Below, one piece after another: positions 43,038 through 52,093 of a stretch of 64,000 nucleotides of DNA. The notes below the pieces were generated by a model. That model was given only the letters and a program-made list of their open reading frames with translations, ran no database searches and was not told where the DNA came from. The DNA comes from Mucilaginibacter sp. KACC 22063. GTDB taxonomy: Bacteria > Bacteroidota > Bacteroidia > Sphingobacteriales > Sphingobacteriaceae. The position numbers and the translations under genes are program-made. Positions within the stretch are counted from its first letter, which is position 1. Every line of letters starts with the position of its first letter. The DNA lies in the NCBI RefSeq assembly GCF_028736115.1, contig NZ_CP117877.1:248001-312000 (forward strand). The letters run 5' to 3'.

Positions 43038-44327
43038 ATGAAATCCACATATCAAAAACGCGTTTTATTACTATTGTGTGTCGGGCTTTGCTTCAGTTTC
43101 AGCAGCCTTAAAGCACAAAACGTAGCAGGCGATACTTTACGTATCGACCTGAAAACTGCCGAGCAGCAGTTCCTGAAAAACAACCTGCAACTGATCAGCC
43201 AGCGTTACAACGTTGACAATGCCAGCGCACAGCTCATTACTGCTAAATTATTTCCAAACCCCGATTTTACATTTAGCAATGGTATAGCCGGTACCCAGGT
43301 TAGTAATCCTGCGCGCGAGCAAACTGCCGGCTTGTCGCAATTAATACAAACTGCAGGTAAAAGGAATAAGAACATAGAATTAGCTAAGATTGGTATTCAA
43401 CAAGCTAAATATCAGTTCTTCGATCTGCTGCGTACGCTTAAATATTCGTTGCACAACGATTTCTACACCATATACTACCAACAGCAATCGGCTAAGGTAT
43501 ATGATAAAGAGATCAGCTCTTTGCAGGATATCCTATCCGCCTTCAGAACGCAGTACAGCAAAGGCAATATTGCAGAGAAAGAAGTATTGCGCATTGCATC
43601 GCAGCTGTCATCATTACAGGTAGAGTACAATAATCTGTTGGTGGGTATTGATTCCACCCAACGCGAGTTCAGGTTATTGATCAATGCTTCTCCAAATACA
43701 ACCATTTCTCCCATTGTAGCGGCTGATGAAGCTAAGGCCATTGACGATTTAAACACAGTCCCTTACAACCAATTGCTGGATTCAGCTTACGTCGACAGGT
43801 ATGATCTTAAACTGGCTCAAAGCGCGGTTGACTACAGCAATACCAATCTGCAACTGCAAAAGGCGCTTGCCATACCAGATGTAAGCCTTTCGCTTAATTA
43901 CGATAAACTGGGCAGTTATGGTAATAACTTTTTAGGCGGCGGTATAGAATTTAACCTGCCATTTTTTAATCGCAACCAGGGTGGCATAAAACAAGCGCAT
44001 ATTGCTATTGACCAAAGTAAGGTGCAACTGCAAAGCACACAAAAACAAGTGGAGGCTGATGTGGCCATGAGCTATAAAGGCGCACTGCGTTTGCAGAAGT
44101 TATACCGGGCTATGGACCCTAATCTGAGCAAAGATTTTACCCGCTTAATTAACGGCGTATTGGATAACTACAAGAAACGGAATATCAGTTTACTGGAGTT
44201 CCTCGATTTCTATGACTCTTACAAGAACAACACCCTACAGCTCAATAACCTGCAACAGAATTTAATGCAATCGTTAGAGCAGCTGAACTATGTTACGGGC
44301 ACAACACTATTTAACAAAAAGTACTAA
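43038..44327 (+). CDS. TolC-family outer membrane channel of an RND efflux system
   Basis: 429 aa from ATG 43038, which opens a good signal peptide (RVLLLLCVGLCFSFSSLKAQ); the GTG at 43002 would add 12 unrelated residues. Long alpha-helical repeats with regular Gln/Asn, such as LKTAEQQFLKNNLQLISQRY and GGIEFNLPFFNRNQGGIKQAH, give the trimeric channel pattern (two homologous halves). First gene of the efflux operon, followed by an adaptor 20 bp later. Confidence 0.9.
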   Translation: MKSTYQKRVLLLLCVGLCFSFSSLKAQNVAGDTLRIDLKTAEQQFLKNNLQLISQRYNVDNASAQLITAKLFPNPDFTFSNGIAGTQVSNPAREQTAGLSQLIQTAGKRNKNIELAKIGIQQAKYQFFDLLRTLKYSLHNDFYTIYYQQQSAKVYDKEISSLQDILSAFRTQYSKGNIAEKEVLRIASQLSSLQVEYNNLLVGIDSTQREFRLLINASPNTTISPIVAADEAKAIDDLNTVPYNQLLDSAYVDRYDLKLAQSAVDYSNTNLQLQKALAIPDVSLSLNYDKLGSYGNNFLGGGIEFNLPFFNRNQGGIKQAHIAIDQSKVQLQSTQKQVEADVAMSYKGALRLQKLYRAMDPNLSKDFTRLINGVLDNYKKRNISLLEFLDFYDSYKNNTLQLNNLQQNLMQSLEQLNYVTGTTLFNKKY

Positions 44328-44347
44328 GTTTTTACTCCTATCCTTTT

Positions 44348-45448
44348 ATGAATAAGATACTTAATAAAAGCGGATTGATTTTTTCAGCCGGAATGCTAAT
44401 GCTGAGCATGGCTGCCTGCCACTCAAATACTGAAACCGAAGATGCACGCGAACCTTATGTAATCCCCGATTCGCTGATGCGCACGCTGAGCATTGATACG
44501 GTGACCACATCGCATATCACCGATGCACTTAAGTTTAACGGTGTAGTTAATTTCAATACAGATAAAGTAGTAAATCTTTATCCAATGGTGAGCGGCGCCG
44601 TACAAGGTGTTAGCGTGATGCCCGGTGATTATGTAAAAGCCGGACAGGTATTAGGTTACGTAAAAAGTAGCGAAATGGCCAACTATTCTACCTCGCTTAT
44701 TGATGCACAAACCAATGTGCAGCTTACCAAACGCCAGCTGGACCAACAGAAGGAGCTATTCAAGAGCGGCCTTGCATCACAAGTTGATGTTACCAGCGCC
44801 CAGGTAAATTATGAGCAGGCTGTTGCTGCACTTACTGCCGCTAAAAGGGTACTTAGCATAAATGGCAATAGCACTAATGGCCAGTACACCATAAAAACAC
44901 CGATAGAAGGTTTTGTGGTACAGAAAAACGTGACTGATGACATGGCTATCCGTACCGACAACAGCGCCCCTTTATTTGTGATCTCTGACCTTAAGAATGT
45001 TTGGGTTGAGGCTAATGTTTATGAGGCTAATATCAGTAAAGTACATGAGGGGCAGGAAGCTGAAGTTACGACCATTGCTTATCCGGATAAAGTTTTCAAA
45101 GGAAAGATCAACAAGGTGATGAACGTGCTTGATCCATCAACCAAAGTAATGAAAATGCGCGTGGTGCTTAACAACCCCGGCTATCAGCTTAAACCGCAAA
45201 TGTTTGCTACGGTAGCGGTTAACAATACCGAAAGCGAGGAGGCTACTTCCATAGCCAGCAGCGCACTTATTTTCGATCATAGCCAATATTATGTAATTGT
45301 GGTAAGCGGTAAAAAGAACCTGCAGCTTCGTCCGGTTGACGTGATCAGCATTAATGGTAAAACAGCCTATATACGCAATGGTGTAAAACCGGGCGAAAGG
45401 CTGATCAGCTCTGATGCGCTACTGATTTATGGATCATTAAACAGCTAA
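44348..45448 (+). CDS. RND efflux membrane-fusion (adaptor) protein
   Basis: 366 aa with lipobox SMAAC (lipidated Cys near 24). Lipoyl/barrel-sandwich parts (VVNLYPMVSGAVQGVSVMPGDYVKAGQVLGYV and TIKTPIEGFVVQKNV) flank a coiled-coil hairpin (LIDAQTNVQLTKRQLDQQKEL), then a beta-barrel (VYEANISKVHEGQEAEVTT) and membrane-proximal domain. CzcB/CusB-like. It lacks the His-rich or Met-rich N-terminal metal domain of some relatives, so metal handling is not evident from this subunit. Confidence 0.9.
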   Translation: MNKILNKSGLIFSAGMLMLSMAACHSNTETEDAREPYVIPDSLMRTLSIDTVTTSHITDALKFNGVVNFNTDKVVNLYPMVSGAVQGVSVMPGDYVKAGQVLGYVKSSEMANYSTSLIDAQTNVQLTKRQLDQQKELFKSGLASQVDVTSAQVNYEQAVAALTAAKRVLSINGNSTNGQYTIKTPIEGFVVQKNVTDDMAIRTDNSAPLFVISDLKNVWVEANVYEANISKVHEGQEAEVTTIAYPDKVFKGKINKVMNVLDPSTKVMKMRVVLNNPGYQLKPQMFATVAVNNTESEEATSIASSALIFDHSQYYVIVVSGKKNLQLRPVDVISINGKTAYIRNGVKPGERLISSDALLIYGSLNS

Positions 45449-45477
45449 TCATTTATTCACTTTTTCCTGCTTAAAAC

Positions 45478-48400
45478 ATGGACAAGATACTCAGAGGGAT
45501 CATCGGATTCTCTTTAAGAAATAAATACCTGATTATTGCGCTGGCTGCCACACTGGTAGTTACAGGTGTAATAGTCTTTAGCCAGATGCCTATTGAGGCC
45601 TTCCCGGATGTAACCAATACCGAGATTGACATTATTACCCAATGGCCAGGGCAAAGCGCCGAAGAGGTAGAGAAACTGGTAACCATACCTATTGAAATCG
45701 CCTTAAACCCGGTGCAACAAAAGGTAAGCTTGCGCTCGTCAACCATATTCGGACTTAGCTACATCAAAGTAATATTTGATGATGATGTAAAAGACCCCGA
45801 AGCGCGCCAGCAGGTAATGAACCTGTTGCAAAATGCAACGTTGCCAAATGGTATACAGCCATCGGTGCAGCCGCCGGTTGGCCCCACAGGCGAGATTTAC
45901 CGCTACACGCTTAAAAGCTCGGTAAGGGATGTGAGGGAACTGAAAACCATCCAGGACTGGGTGATCGACCGCCGCTTACGTGCCATACCTGGTATCGGCG
46001 ACATCAATGCCTTTGGTGGTAAAACCAAGACTTACGAGATCACCGTTAACCCCGAAAAGCTGGCTACCTTAAACATTACACCGCTTGATGTTTTCACCGC
46101 CGTGCAAAAAACCAACATTAACGTTGGCGGCGACATGATTGTGCGTAACAACCAGGCATTTGCGGTACGTGGTATCGGTTTGCTGAATGATATTAATGAG
46201 ATCAGGAACATCATCGTTACCAATAATAACGGTGTGCCGGTACTGGTTAAGGACGTAGCCGAGGTACAGATCTCAAACCTGCCGCGATTAGGTTGGGTTG
46301 GCCGTAGTGATGCAATTGACAGTGAAAACGGTAAGCGTAAAGTGATAGACGACCCTGATGCTGTTGAGGCGATTGTGGTAATGCGTAAAGGCGAAAACCC
46401 AACCGTGGTAGTAAAAGCATTAAAAGCTGAAATTGATAAGCTGAATAATGATGTTTTACCTGCTGATACCAAGATCATCCCCTATTATGACCGTACTAAT
46501 TTAATTGACTATGCAACCCATACCGTATTGCATAACCTGATAGAAGGTATCTTGCTGGTAACATTCCTGGTGTCCATTTTTATGTTTAACTGGCGCACCA
46601 CGCTGATTGTATCTATCATTATTCCGCTGGCGCTGTTATTTGCCTTTATCTGTCTGCATTTGAAGGGCATGTCGGCCAACCTGCTTTCATTAGGCGCTGT
46701 CGACTTTGGGATTATCATAGACGGTGCGGTGGTGATGGTGGAAGGTATGTTCGTCTTTCTCGATCATCAGGCTGTTACGCTGGGCATGGACCGGTTTAAC
46801 AAAAAGATCAAATCGGGCATGATCAAAAATAATGGCGCAGTATTAGGTAAGGCGATCTTCTTTGCCAAGCTGATCATTATTACAGGCTTGCTGCCCATCT
46901 TTGCTTTCCAAAAAGTAGAAGGCAAGTTGTTTTCGCCTTTAGCTTATACACTGGGTTTTGCACTGCTCGGCGCATTAATCACCACGCTTACGCTGGTACC
47001 TGTATTGATAAGCCTGTTGCTTAAGAAAAACGTGCATGAAAAGCATAACCCGGTAGTACACGCCCTTACAGGCTTTATGCTGGGCGGCTTTATCCGTTCT
47101 TTTAAACATAAAGAAATTGTGGTGGTGCTATCATTGATTGCTATGGTGTTAGGCTTGTTTTCCTTTAAGTTTTTGGGTAGCGAATTTTTGCCCGAACTAA
47201 ATGAAGGCTCCATATGGCTGCGTGTGCAGTTGCCCTACAGTGTATCGCTTGATCAGTCTGTAGTTACAGCAAAACAAGTGCGTAAAATACTCATGACCTT
47301 TCCGCAGGTAAAATATGCGGTATCGCAAACCGGAAGGCCCGATAACGGAACAGATGTGGCCGGATTTTACAACAACGAGTTTGACGTGATCATGTACCCG
47401 GAAGAGGATTGGAAGCCCAAGATCTCAAAGGAGGAACTGATTAAGCAGATGAATCAAAAGCTATCTGTAATACCGGGTGCCGACCTTAACTTTTCGCAAC
47501 CCATCAGTGATAACGTGGAAGAAGCGGTATCAGGTGTGAAGGGTTCCATTGTAGTGAAGGTATATGGCGATTCGCTTAATTACATGGAAAATCGTGTCAA
47601 TTCGGTATACCGCGTATTAAAAACCGTACGTGGTATCGAAGATCTTGGGGTACTGAAAAGCATCGGTTTACCTGAATTGAACATTAACCTGAACCAGCAA
47701 AAAATGGCGCAGTATGGGGTAAGCACTGCCGATGCCAACTCTGTAATTTCAATGGCGATAGGCGGACAGGCCGCATCTACCTTATATGAGGGTGTACGTA
47801 CATTTGATATACGTATCCGTTTCCCGGAAGGGTTTAGGAAAACGCCTGACGACATTGGCGACCTGCTTGTACCTACCATGAACGGCAGCAAGGTAGCGCT
47901 GAGTGAGATTGCCACCATTACCCAAAAAACGGGGCCTTGCCTGATATTCAGAGACGGTAACGAGCGTTATGCTACGGTTAAATTCTCTGTTCGCGGGCGG
48001 GATATGGGTAGCACCATAGCCGAAGCGCAACAAAAGGTTGCTGCACAGGTGCAGATTAAGCGAGGCTACCGCCTAGCCTGGCAGGGAGATTTTGAAAACC
48101 AGCAGCGTGCAACCAAGCGGTTAGCGCAGGTGGTGCCTATCAGTTTGATCCTGATTTTCTTCCTGCTGTTTATCATGTTCGGTACTATAAAAGATGCAGC
48201 ATTGGTGTTCCTTAACGTGCCGTTCGCTATAGTCGGGGGTATACTCGCCTTGTTTATTACGGGTACTAATTTCAGTATCTCAGCAGGTATCGGGTTTATT
48301 GCACTGTTTGGTATCTGTATTCAGGATGGTGTATTGCTGATCACCGTATTTAAGCAAAACCTGGCAAACCTGCAGGTAGGCGAGCAAACCTTGTACAACG

Positions 48401-48630
48401 CTATTAAACTGGGTGTAAATTCACGGATCAGGCCGGTGATGATGACCGCATTGATGGCAGCTATTGGTTTATTCCCGGCAGCTATATCACATGGTATCGG
48501 TTCAGAAAGCTCAAGGCCTTTGGCAAGGGTAGTAATTGGTGGTATCCTTTGCGCCATGATCTTTAGCTTATGGGTGTTCCCGCTGATATTTGGTTGGGCA
48601 TATCGTAAAGAGGATAAAACCACAAAGTAA
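45478..48630 (+). CDS. RND efflux transporter of the CzcA/CusA type
   Basis: 1050 aa, the proton-driven pump of the tripartite system. TM1 (YLIIALAATLVVTGVIVFSQ) is followed by PIEAFPDVTN; the TM4 motif is VDFGIIIDGAVVMVEG with D409 and D414, the proton relay of heavy-metal RND pumps; late motifs are SAGIGFIALFGICIQDGVLL and RPVMMTALMAAIGLFPAA. In the segment where E. coli CusA has Met623 (from memory) this protein reads NVEEAVSGVK, so copper/silver export is less likely than divalent cations. Substrate is not proven. A 29-bp gap follows the adaptor. Confidence 0.92.
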   Translation: MDKILRGIIGFSLRNKYLIIALAATLVVTGVIVFSQMPIEAFPDVTNTEIDIITQWPGQSAEEVEKLVTIPIEIALNPVQQKVSLRSSTIFGLSYIKVIFDDDVKDPEARQQVMNLLQNATLPNGIQPSVQPPVGPTGEIYRYTLKSSVRDVRELKTIQDWVIDRRLRAIPGIGDINAFGGKTKTYEITVNPEKLATLNITPLDVFTAVQKTNINVGGDMIVRNNQAFAVRGIGLLNDINEIRNIIVTNNNGVPVLVKDVAEVQISNLPRLGWVGRSDAIDSENGKRKVIDDPDAVEAIVVMRKGENPTVVVKALKAEIDKLNNDVLPADTKIIPYYDRTNLIDYATHTVLHNLIEGILLVTFLVSIFMFNWRTTLIVSIIIPLALLFAFICLHLKGMSANLLSLGAVDFGIIIDGAVVMVEGMFVFLDHQAVTLGMDRFNKKIKSGMIKNNGAVLGKAIFFAKLIIITGLLPIFAFQKVEGKLFSPLAYTLGFALLGALITTLTLVPVLISLLLKKNVHEKHNPVVHALTGFMLGGFIRSFKHKEIVVVLSLIAMVLGLFSFKFLGSEFLPELNEGSIWLRVQLPYSVSLDQSVVTAKQVRKILMTFPQVKYAVSQTGRPDNGTDVAGFYNNEFDVIMYPEEDWKPKISKEELIKQMNQKLSVIPGADLNFSQPISDNVEEAVSGVKGSIVVKVYGDSLNYMENRVNSVYRVLKTVRGIEDLGVLKSIGLPELNINLNQQKMAQYGVSTADANSVISMAIGGQAASTLYEGVRTFDIRIRFPEGFRKTPDDIGDLLVPTMNGSKVALSEIATITQKTGPCLIFRDGNERYATVKFSVRGRDMGSTIAEAQQKVAAQVQIKRGYRLAWQGDFENQQRATKRLAQVVPISLILIFFLLFIMFGTIKDAALVFLNVPFAIVGGILALFITGTNFSISAGIGFIALFGICIQDGVLLITVFKQNLANLQVGEQTLYNAIKLGVNSRIRPVMMTALMAAIGLFPAAISHGIGSESSRPLARVVIGGILCAMIFSLWVFPLIFGWAYRKEDKTTK

Positions 48631-48694
48631 GCTGTAACTCGGATGCTGTTATTTCGTTTAATATGATGTTATATAAGCTGTAAATAAGTAGGTT

Positions 48695-49240
48695 ATGAAA
48701 AGGAGCCATTTAATACCCCTCGTACTTGTTCCGGCAATTGTTTTTGCCGGAACATTATTCCTGAGTTTTAAACCTAAGCAGGAAGACACCAATATAAAAG
48801 GATATTTTACCACCAAAAATCACGAGGAGTCGGTGATTATAACCACGCCGAAAGTGGACAGTGATGAAGTGAGTTGCCCCGGCGGATGTACAACTAAAAT
48901 TGGCTTCACCAATTCTAATACAGCGTCCATTACAGTAAAAGATTGCATAGGCGCTGATATTACTAATCTCGGCGACCTTAATGGCGACGGCTTAGACGAG
49001 ATCGGTATTTTACCACAATGGTTTGGTGGCTGCTGGCATTTGTACAGGGTTTATACCTACAAGCATAAAAAATGGGAACTGGCAGTACCGCCTATTCAAA
49101 CACATTGCAACGAATTTGAAACCCCTGGCTTAAAGGTAATTACTAAAGACCCCGAAAAGCCCGGCAATGTATTGGTTACTTACAGTGTTTTTGATACGGA
49201 CGATATTACTTTTAAAACCATATCAGAACCTATAAAATAA
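48695..49240 (+). CDS. Exported hypothetical protein with an FG-GAP-like motif
   Basis: 181 aa. Signal peptide or anchor of 24 residues (HLIPLVLVPAIVFAGTLFL). Two features stand out: Cys pairs in EVSCPGGCTTKIG, with more Cys in FGGCWHL and THCNEF, and a DLNGDGLDEIGIL segment typical of FG-GAP/EF-hand-like calcium loops. It lies 64 bp after the RND gene on the same strand and may be co-transcribed, but no functional link is apparent. Convergent with the serine hydrolase gene, whose stop abuts. Confidence 0.75.
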   Translation: MKRSHLIPLVLVPAIVFAGTLFLSFKPKQEDTNIKGYFTTKNHEESVIITTPKVDSDEVSCPGGCTTKIGFTNSNTASITVKDCIGADITNLGDLNGDGLDEIGILPQWFGGCWHLYRVYTYKHKKWELAVPPIQTHCNEFETPGLKVITKDPEKPGNVLVTYSVFDTDDITFKTISEPIK

Positions 49241-50332
49241 TTATTGGTGACTGACGCTGTTCAAAGCCATTGAGGCTATATCCCTGGCTAATTGCGTTGG
49301 CGAATTACAATCGCAGTTGCTTAAAGCTAAAACATAAAGGTCTTGTTCAGGAATGTAAACCCCCATGGTTTTAAATCCGAAGATGCTGCCACCATGCTCG
49401 CGGGACTTTAAGCCGTTTAGTGCTGTGATATGCCAGCCATAGCCATAACCAATATTTTGCCCGTTGTTTAATCTATAATTGGTAAATGCCTTGTCTGTTT
49501 CTTTTGCGCTAAGCAATAAGTGACGGTTCAGGGCATTTTGCCATTTAAGCATATCTGACAAAGTAGACATTAATGCTCCGGATGCAAAAGGTACGGTAAA
49601 GCTGATACTTGATTTATTGACATAACCAGCGCTTTTTTTCTGATAACCGTAAGCACGTTTTTTGATAATCTTACGGTCACTCGCATAATCCGATTCGGTC
49701 ATGCCTGCTTTGTCGAAAATATTTTTCCTGATAAAATTCTCGTAAGTATCTCCTGAAGCCACTTCGATTATATAACCCAGTAAAACATAGCCAGAATTGT
49801 TATAATCGAATTTTTCTCCGGGCGCAAAATCAACAGGCTCATTTTTGAAAAAGTCAACCATCATTTTCGGGCTCATGTCCTTTTGGGCGATGCCTGCTAA
49901 GGCACTCATTTTGGTAAAATCCTTAATCCCCGATGTATGTGTAAGCAAGTGGTGGATGGTGATGTTTTTGCCGTTGGGATAATCCGGAACATATTTGGAA
50001 ACCGGATCTGTTATAGCAAGCTTGCCTTGTTCCTCCAATATAAGTATGGCTATTGCTGTAAACTGCTTGGTCATGGAGCCCAATTCAAAAATGTAATCAG
50101 GTTGCAGGTTAACGCCCAATTCAAGATTAGCTTTGCCAAAAGCTTTTTGATAAACAGGCTTGCCATGTTGTGCTATCAAAAATACCGCCCCTGGGCCACT
50201 GGTATCACTGATGTTTTTCTTAATGAGGCTATCTACCCTGTTTTCAAGAGATTGGGCAAGAATTGGATTTGAAAAATAAAATAAAAGAGCAAATAAAAGT
50301 GATAAGATTCGGGCGGGTTTTATTTTGAGCAT
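49241..50332 (-). CDS. Class-C-beta-lactamase-like serine hydrolase 1
   Basis: 363 aa from ATG 50332 (MLKIKPARILSLLFALLF, signal peptide); the 12 extra residues of the longer frame precede the leader. Catalytic S86-x-x-K89 is in FELGSMTKQFTA, Y-N-N in FDYNNSGYVLLGYI, and the HxG-like REHGGSIFGF supplies the third motif. The family covers class C beta-lactamases, DD-peptidases and esterases; the absence of other signals leaves the reaction open. It is one of three relatives in 13 kb. Confidence 0.85.
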   Translation of the reverse strand: MLKIKPARILSLLFALLFYFSNPILAQSLENRVDSLIKKNISDTSGPGAVFLIAQHGKPVYQKAFGKANLELGVNLQPDYIFELGSMTKQFTAIAILILEEQGKLAITDPVSKYVPDYPNGKNITIHHLLTHTSGIKDFTKMSALAGIAQKDMSPKMMVDFFKNEPVDFAPGEKFDYNNSGYVLLGYIIEVASGDTYENFIRKNIFDKAGMTESDYASDRKIIKKRAYGYQKKSAGYVNKSSISFTVPFASGALMSTLSDMLKWQNALNRHLLLSAKETDKAFTNYRLNNGQNIGYGYGWHITALNGLKSREHGGSIFGFKTMGVYIPEQDLYVLALSNCDCNSPTQLARDIASMALNSVSHQ

Positions 50333-50439
50333 CGTAATAATTGTTTGGTGCTGTGACGCTTCCTGCAAGTTTCAGGTTACAACAGCACCAACAATTACTA
50401 TTTAGGGTTTAGGCAAATACCTGAATGATTTGGTGCTTA

Positions 50440-51228
50440 TTAAGCGCCGAAACCATATATTTTAATATTGCTCACTAAAACCTTTGACCCGTTATGGTAC
50501 TCAAAGGGAGCAGTAATGTAAAAGTTTTTAGCTGCCGTTGGCGTGAACATTTGGGTATCGGCCAGTTTTGTATTGTTAATATATACAGTCATCATTTCGC
50601 CGTTAACGCTTATGCTTACGTGCATCGGCTGGTTAATAGCTGAAGCAAGATCAAATGTAGTGTTGGTGTATTTCTGGGGATTATTGCTGCCTATAACTAT
50701 AGCATCGCCATCATAATATTGCAGTTCTACATAGGCCCCTTCACCGCTGGTATATTCTCTTGCACTGTTATCAGTTGAAAACCCGAAATACATTGGCGAA
50801 ATATCTTTTACCTGGTCTGCTGTTGCAAGCACATCAAATTCAACCGTAAAATGTTTAGGGTATATGATTTGCTTTGCAAGCTTGTAAGTCGACTGATTTT
50901 GCAAAACCAGCCATTTACCGCTTTGGTCTTTAACAGTTGCAACAGCTGCCGCGCCGTTAGTTTTAAATGTTTTGGCAGATGTGCCAGCAGGGTAAGCCGA
51001 AAAGTTTTCTTCAAATATCAATCGGCTACCGCGTACAAAGTCGCTGCTTGTTTGTACCGGGCTTTCAAATCCCTTTGATTTTTTGGTTTCACCGTCTTTT
51101 TTATTCAGCTTGTTGTCAATGGCTTCGTTAGCCTTATTTTTAACCTTTTGCAACCATGCCGATTGGGCTTTAGCTTCAATAGTAGCCATTAATGTTATGG
51201 CCATTAAAATGCCTGTTATCTTTTTCAT
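50440..51228 (-). CDS. Exported protein with a jelly-roll-like domain
   Basis: 262 aa. Signal peptide to about 22 (MAITLMATIEAKAQ). A lysine-rich helical stretch (KVKNKANEAIDNKLNKKDGE) precedes a beta-rich domain beginning LIFEENFSAYPAGTSAKTFK, typical of the LamG/concanavalin-like fold found in the N-terminal part of some Bacteroidota OmpA-family proteins. There is no OmpA domain here. Function unknown; binding to a surface or polysaccharide is an inference. Confidence 0.7.
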   Translation of the reverse strand: MKKITGILMAITLMATIEAKAQSAWLQKVKNKANEAIDNKLNKKDGETKKSKGFESPVQTSSDFVRGSRLIFEENFSAYPAGTSAKTFKTNGAAAVATVKDQSGKWLVLQNQSTYKLAKQIIYPKHFTVEFDVLATADQVKDISPMYFGFSTDNSAREYTSGEGAYVELQYYDGDAIVIGSNNPQKYTNTTFDLASAINQPMHVSISVNGEMMTVYINNTKLADTQMFTPTAAKNFYITAPFEYHNGSKVLVSNIKIYGFGA

Positions 51229-51263
51229 AAAGTTGATGTTTCGTTAAATGTTAACCCTTGCGC

Positions 51264-51884
51264 TTAATGTAGTTTTACTCTTACGATTTCGCCGTTTTCC
51301 TTCACCTCTACAAACTCCTCAATACGGTCTTGGTGGTCAACAGAATAGTGCTTTTGCTGATAATAATCTGTCCGGCCACCGTAACTCCCATAGCCCGAAC
51401 CGGTGTATTCGTTATAAGTGCCTGAAACTGTAAAATCTAACAATCCCTGTAAAAAGTATTTTCCGGGCAGCATATCCGGGAAGGTAAATTCACCGTTGCT
51501 GTTGGTAATCGCTTCCAGGCGGTATCTATATGCAGCATCAGACATGTACACAAACCGTTTCTTTCTCAGGTTTTCTTTCTCGTCTCTTAACTTATACCAT
51601 TCTTCAAAATAGGGCGTGACAGGTAATAGTACTACCTTCATTTTGTTGGCGTAAATACGTTGCCCTAATAATGGCTTAAAGCCCATGCTGTTTTTTTGCT
51701 TGGTAAAAGCAACCCCTTTAATAGTTGCAGTACCTTTTGCCAGCATTTTTTTTGCTTGTAACGAATCAAAGGCTACCTGTGGGTAAAAGGTCTCCGTTTT
51801 CTCCTTTCTTTCGGGTTCCTGGTATTGGGCAAATAATGAGGAAACTGCTGATAAGCTAATGATCAGCGTAAATAGGTATTTCAT
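51264..51884 (-). CDS. Exported carboxypeptidase-regulatory-like protein
   Basis: 206 aa with a signal peptide (LFTLIISLSAVSSLFAQ). The centre (LPVTPYFEEWYKLRDEKENLRKKRF, then RLEAITNSNGEFTFPDMLPGKYFLQGLLDF) contains the strand pattern of carboxypeptidase regulatory domains. A Tyr/Gly-rich stretch (TYNEYTGSGYGSYGGRTDYY) follows. No enzyme motif. It lies 35 bp upstream of the jelly-roll gene on the same strand and is divergent from the TPR histidine kinase. Confidence 0.7.
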   Translation of the reverse strand: MKYLFTLIISLSAVSSLFAQYQEPERKEKTETFYPQVAFDSLQAKKMLAKGTATIKGVAFTKQKNSMGFKPLLGQRIYANKMKVVLLPVTPYFEEWYKLRDEKENLRKKRFVYMSDAAYRYRLEAITNSNGEFTFPDMLPGKYFLQGLLDFTVSGTYNEYTGSGYGSYGGRTDYYQQKHYSVDHQDRIEEFVEVKENGEIVRVKLH

Positions 51885-52043
51885 AGTCTGTAACGTTTAT
51901 TAAGATGTAATAGCAAAGCTATTACAAGCATTATTGCTATTAAATACCAGTTTTTAAGGGTTCTTTTCTACTTATTTTCAGGTATTTTTTAAATGGTTTA
52001 AATTATTAGCATGGTGTTTTGTGGTGAGCGAGATATTTACACT

Positions 52044-52063
52044 ATACTTACCATGGTAAGTAT
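52044..52063. promoter_or_regulatory. Perfect 20-bp palindrome upstream of the TPR kinase gene
   Basis: ATACTTACCATGGTAAGTAT is its own reverse complement and lies 30 bp before ATG 52094. A 20-bp dyad is the usual size for LuxR/NarL-type dimers, and the second gene of this operon is such a regulator. Autoregulation is inferred. Confidence 0.6.
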
Positions 52064-52093
52064 TATTTCCGTAACACATCCATTTACCGGTTG

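Noticed and set aside
46032..46478. A 148-codon minus-strand ORF inside the RND gene
   Set aside because: Serine/threonine-rich shadow of the transporter frame, not a natural protein.
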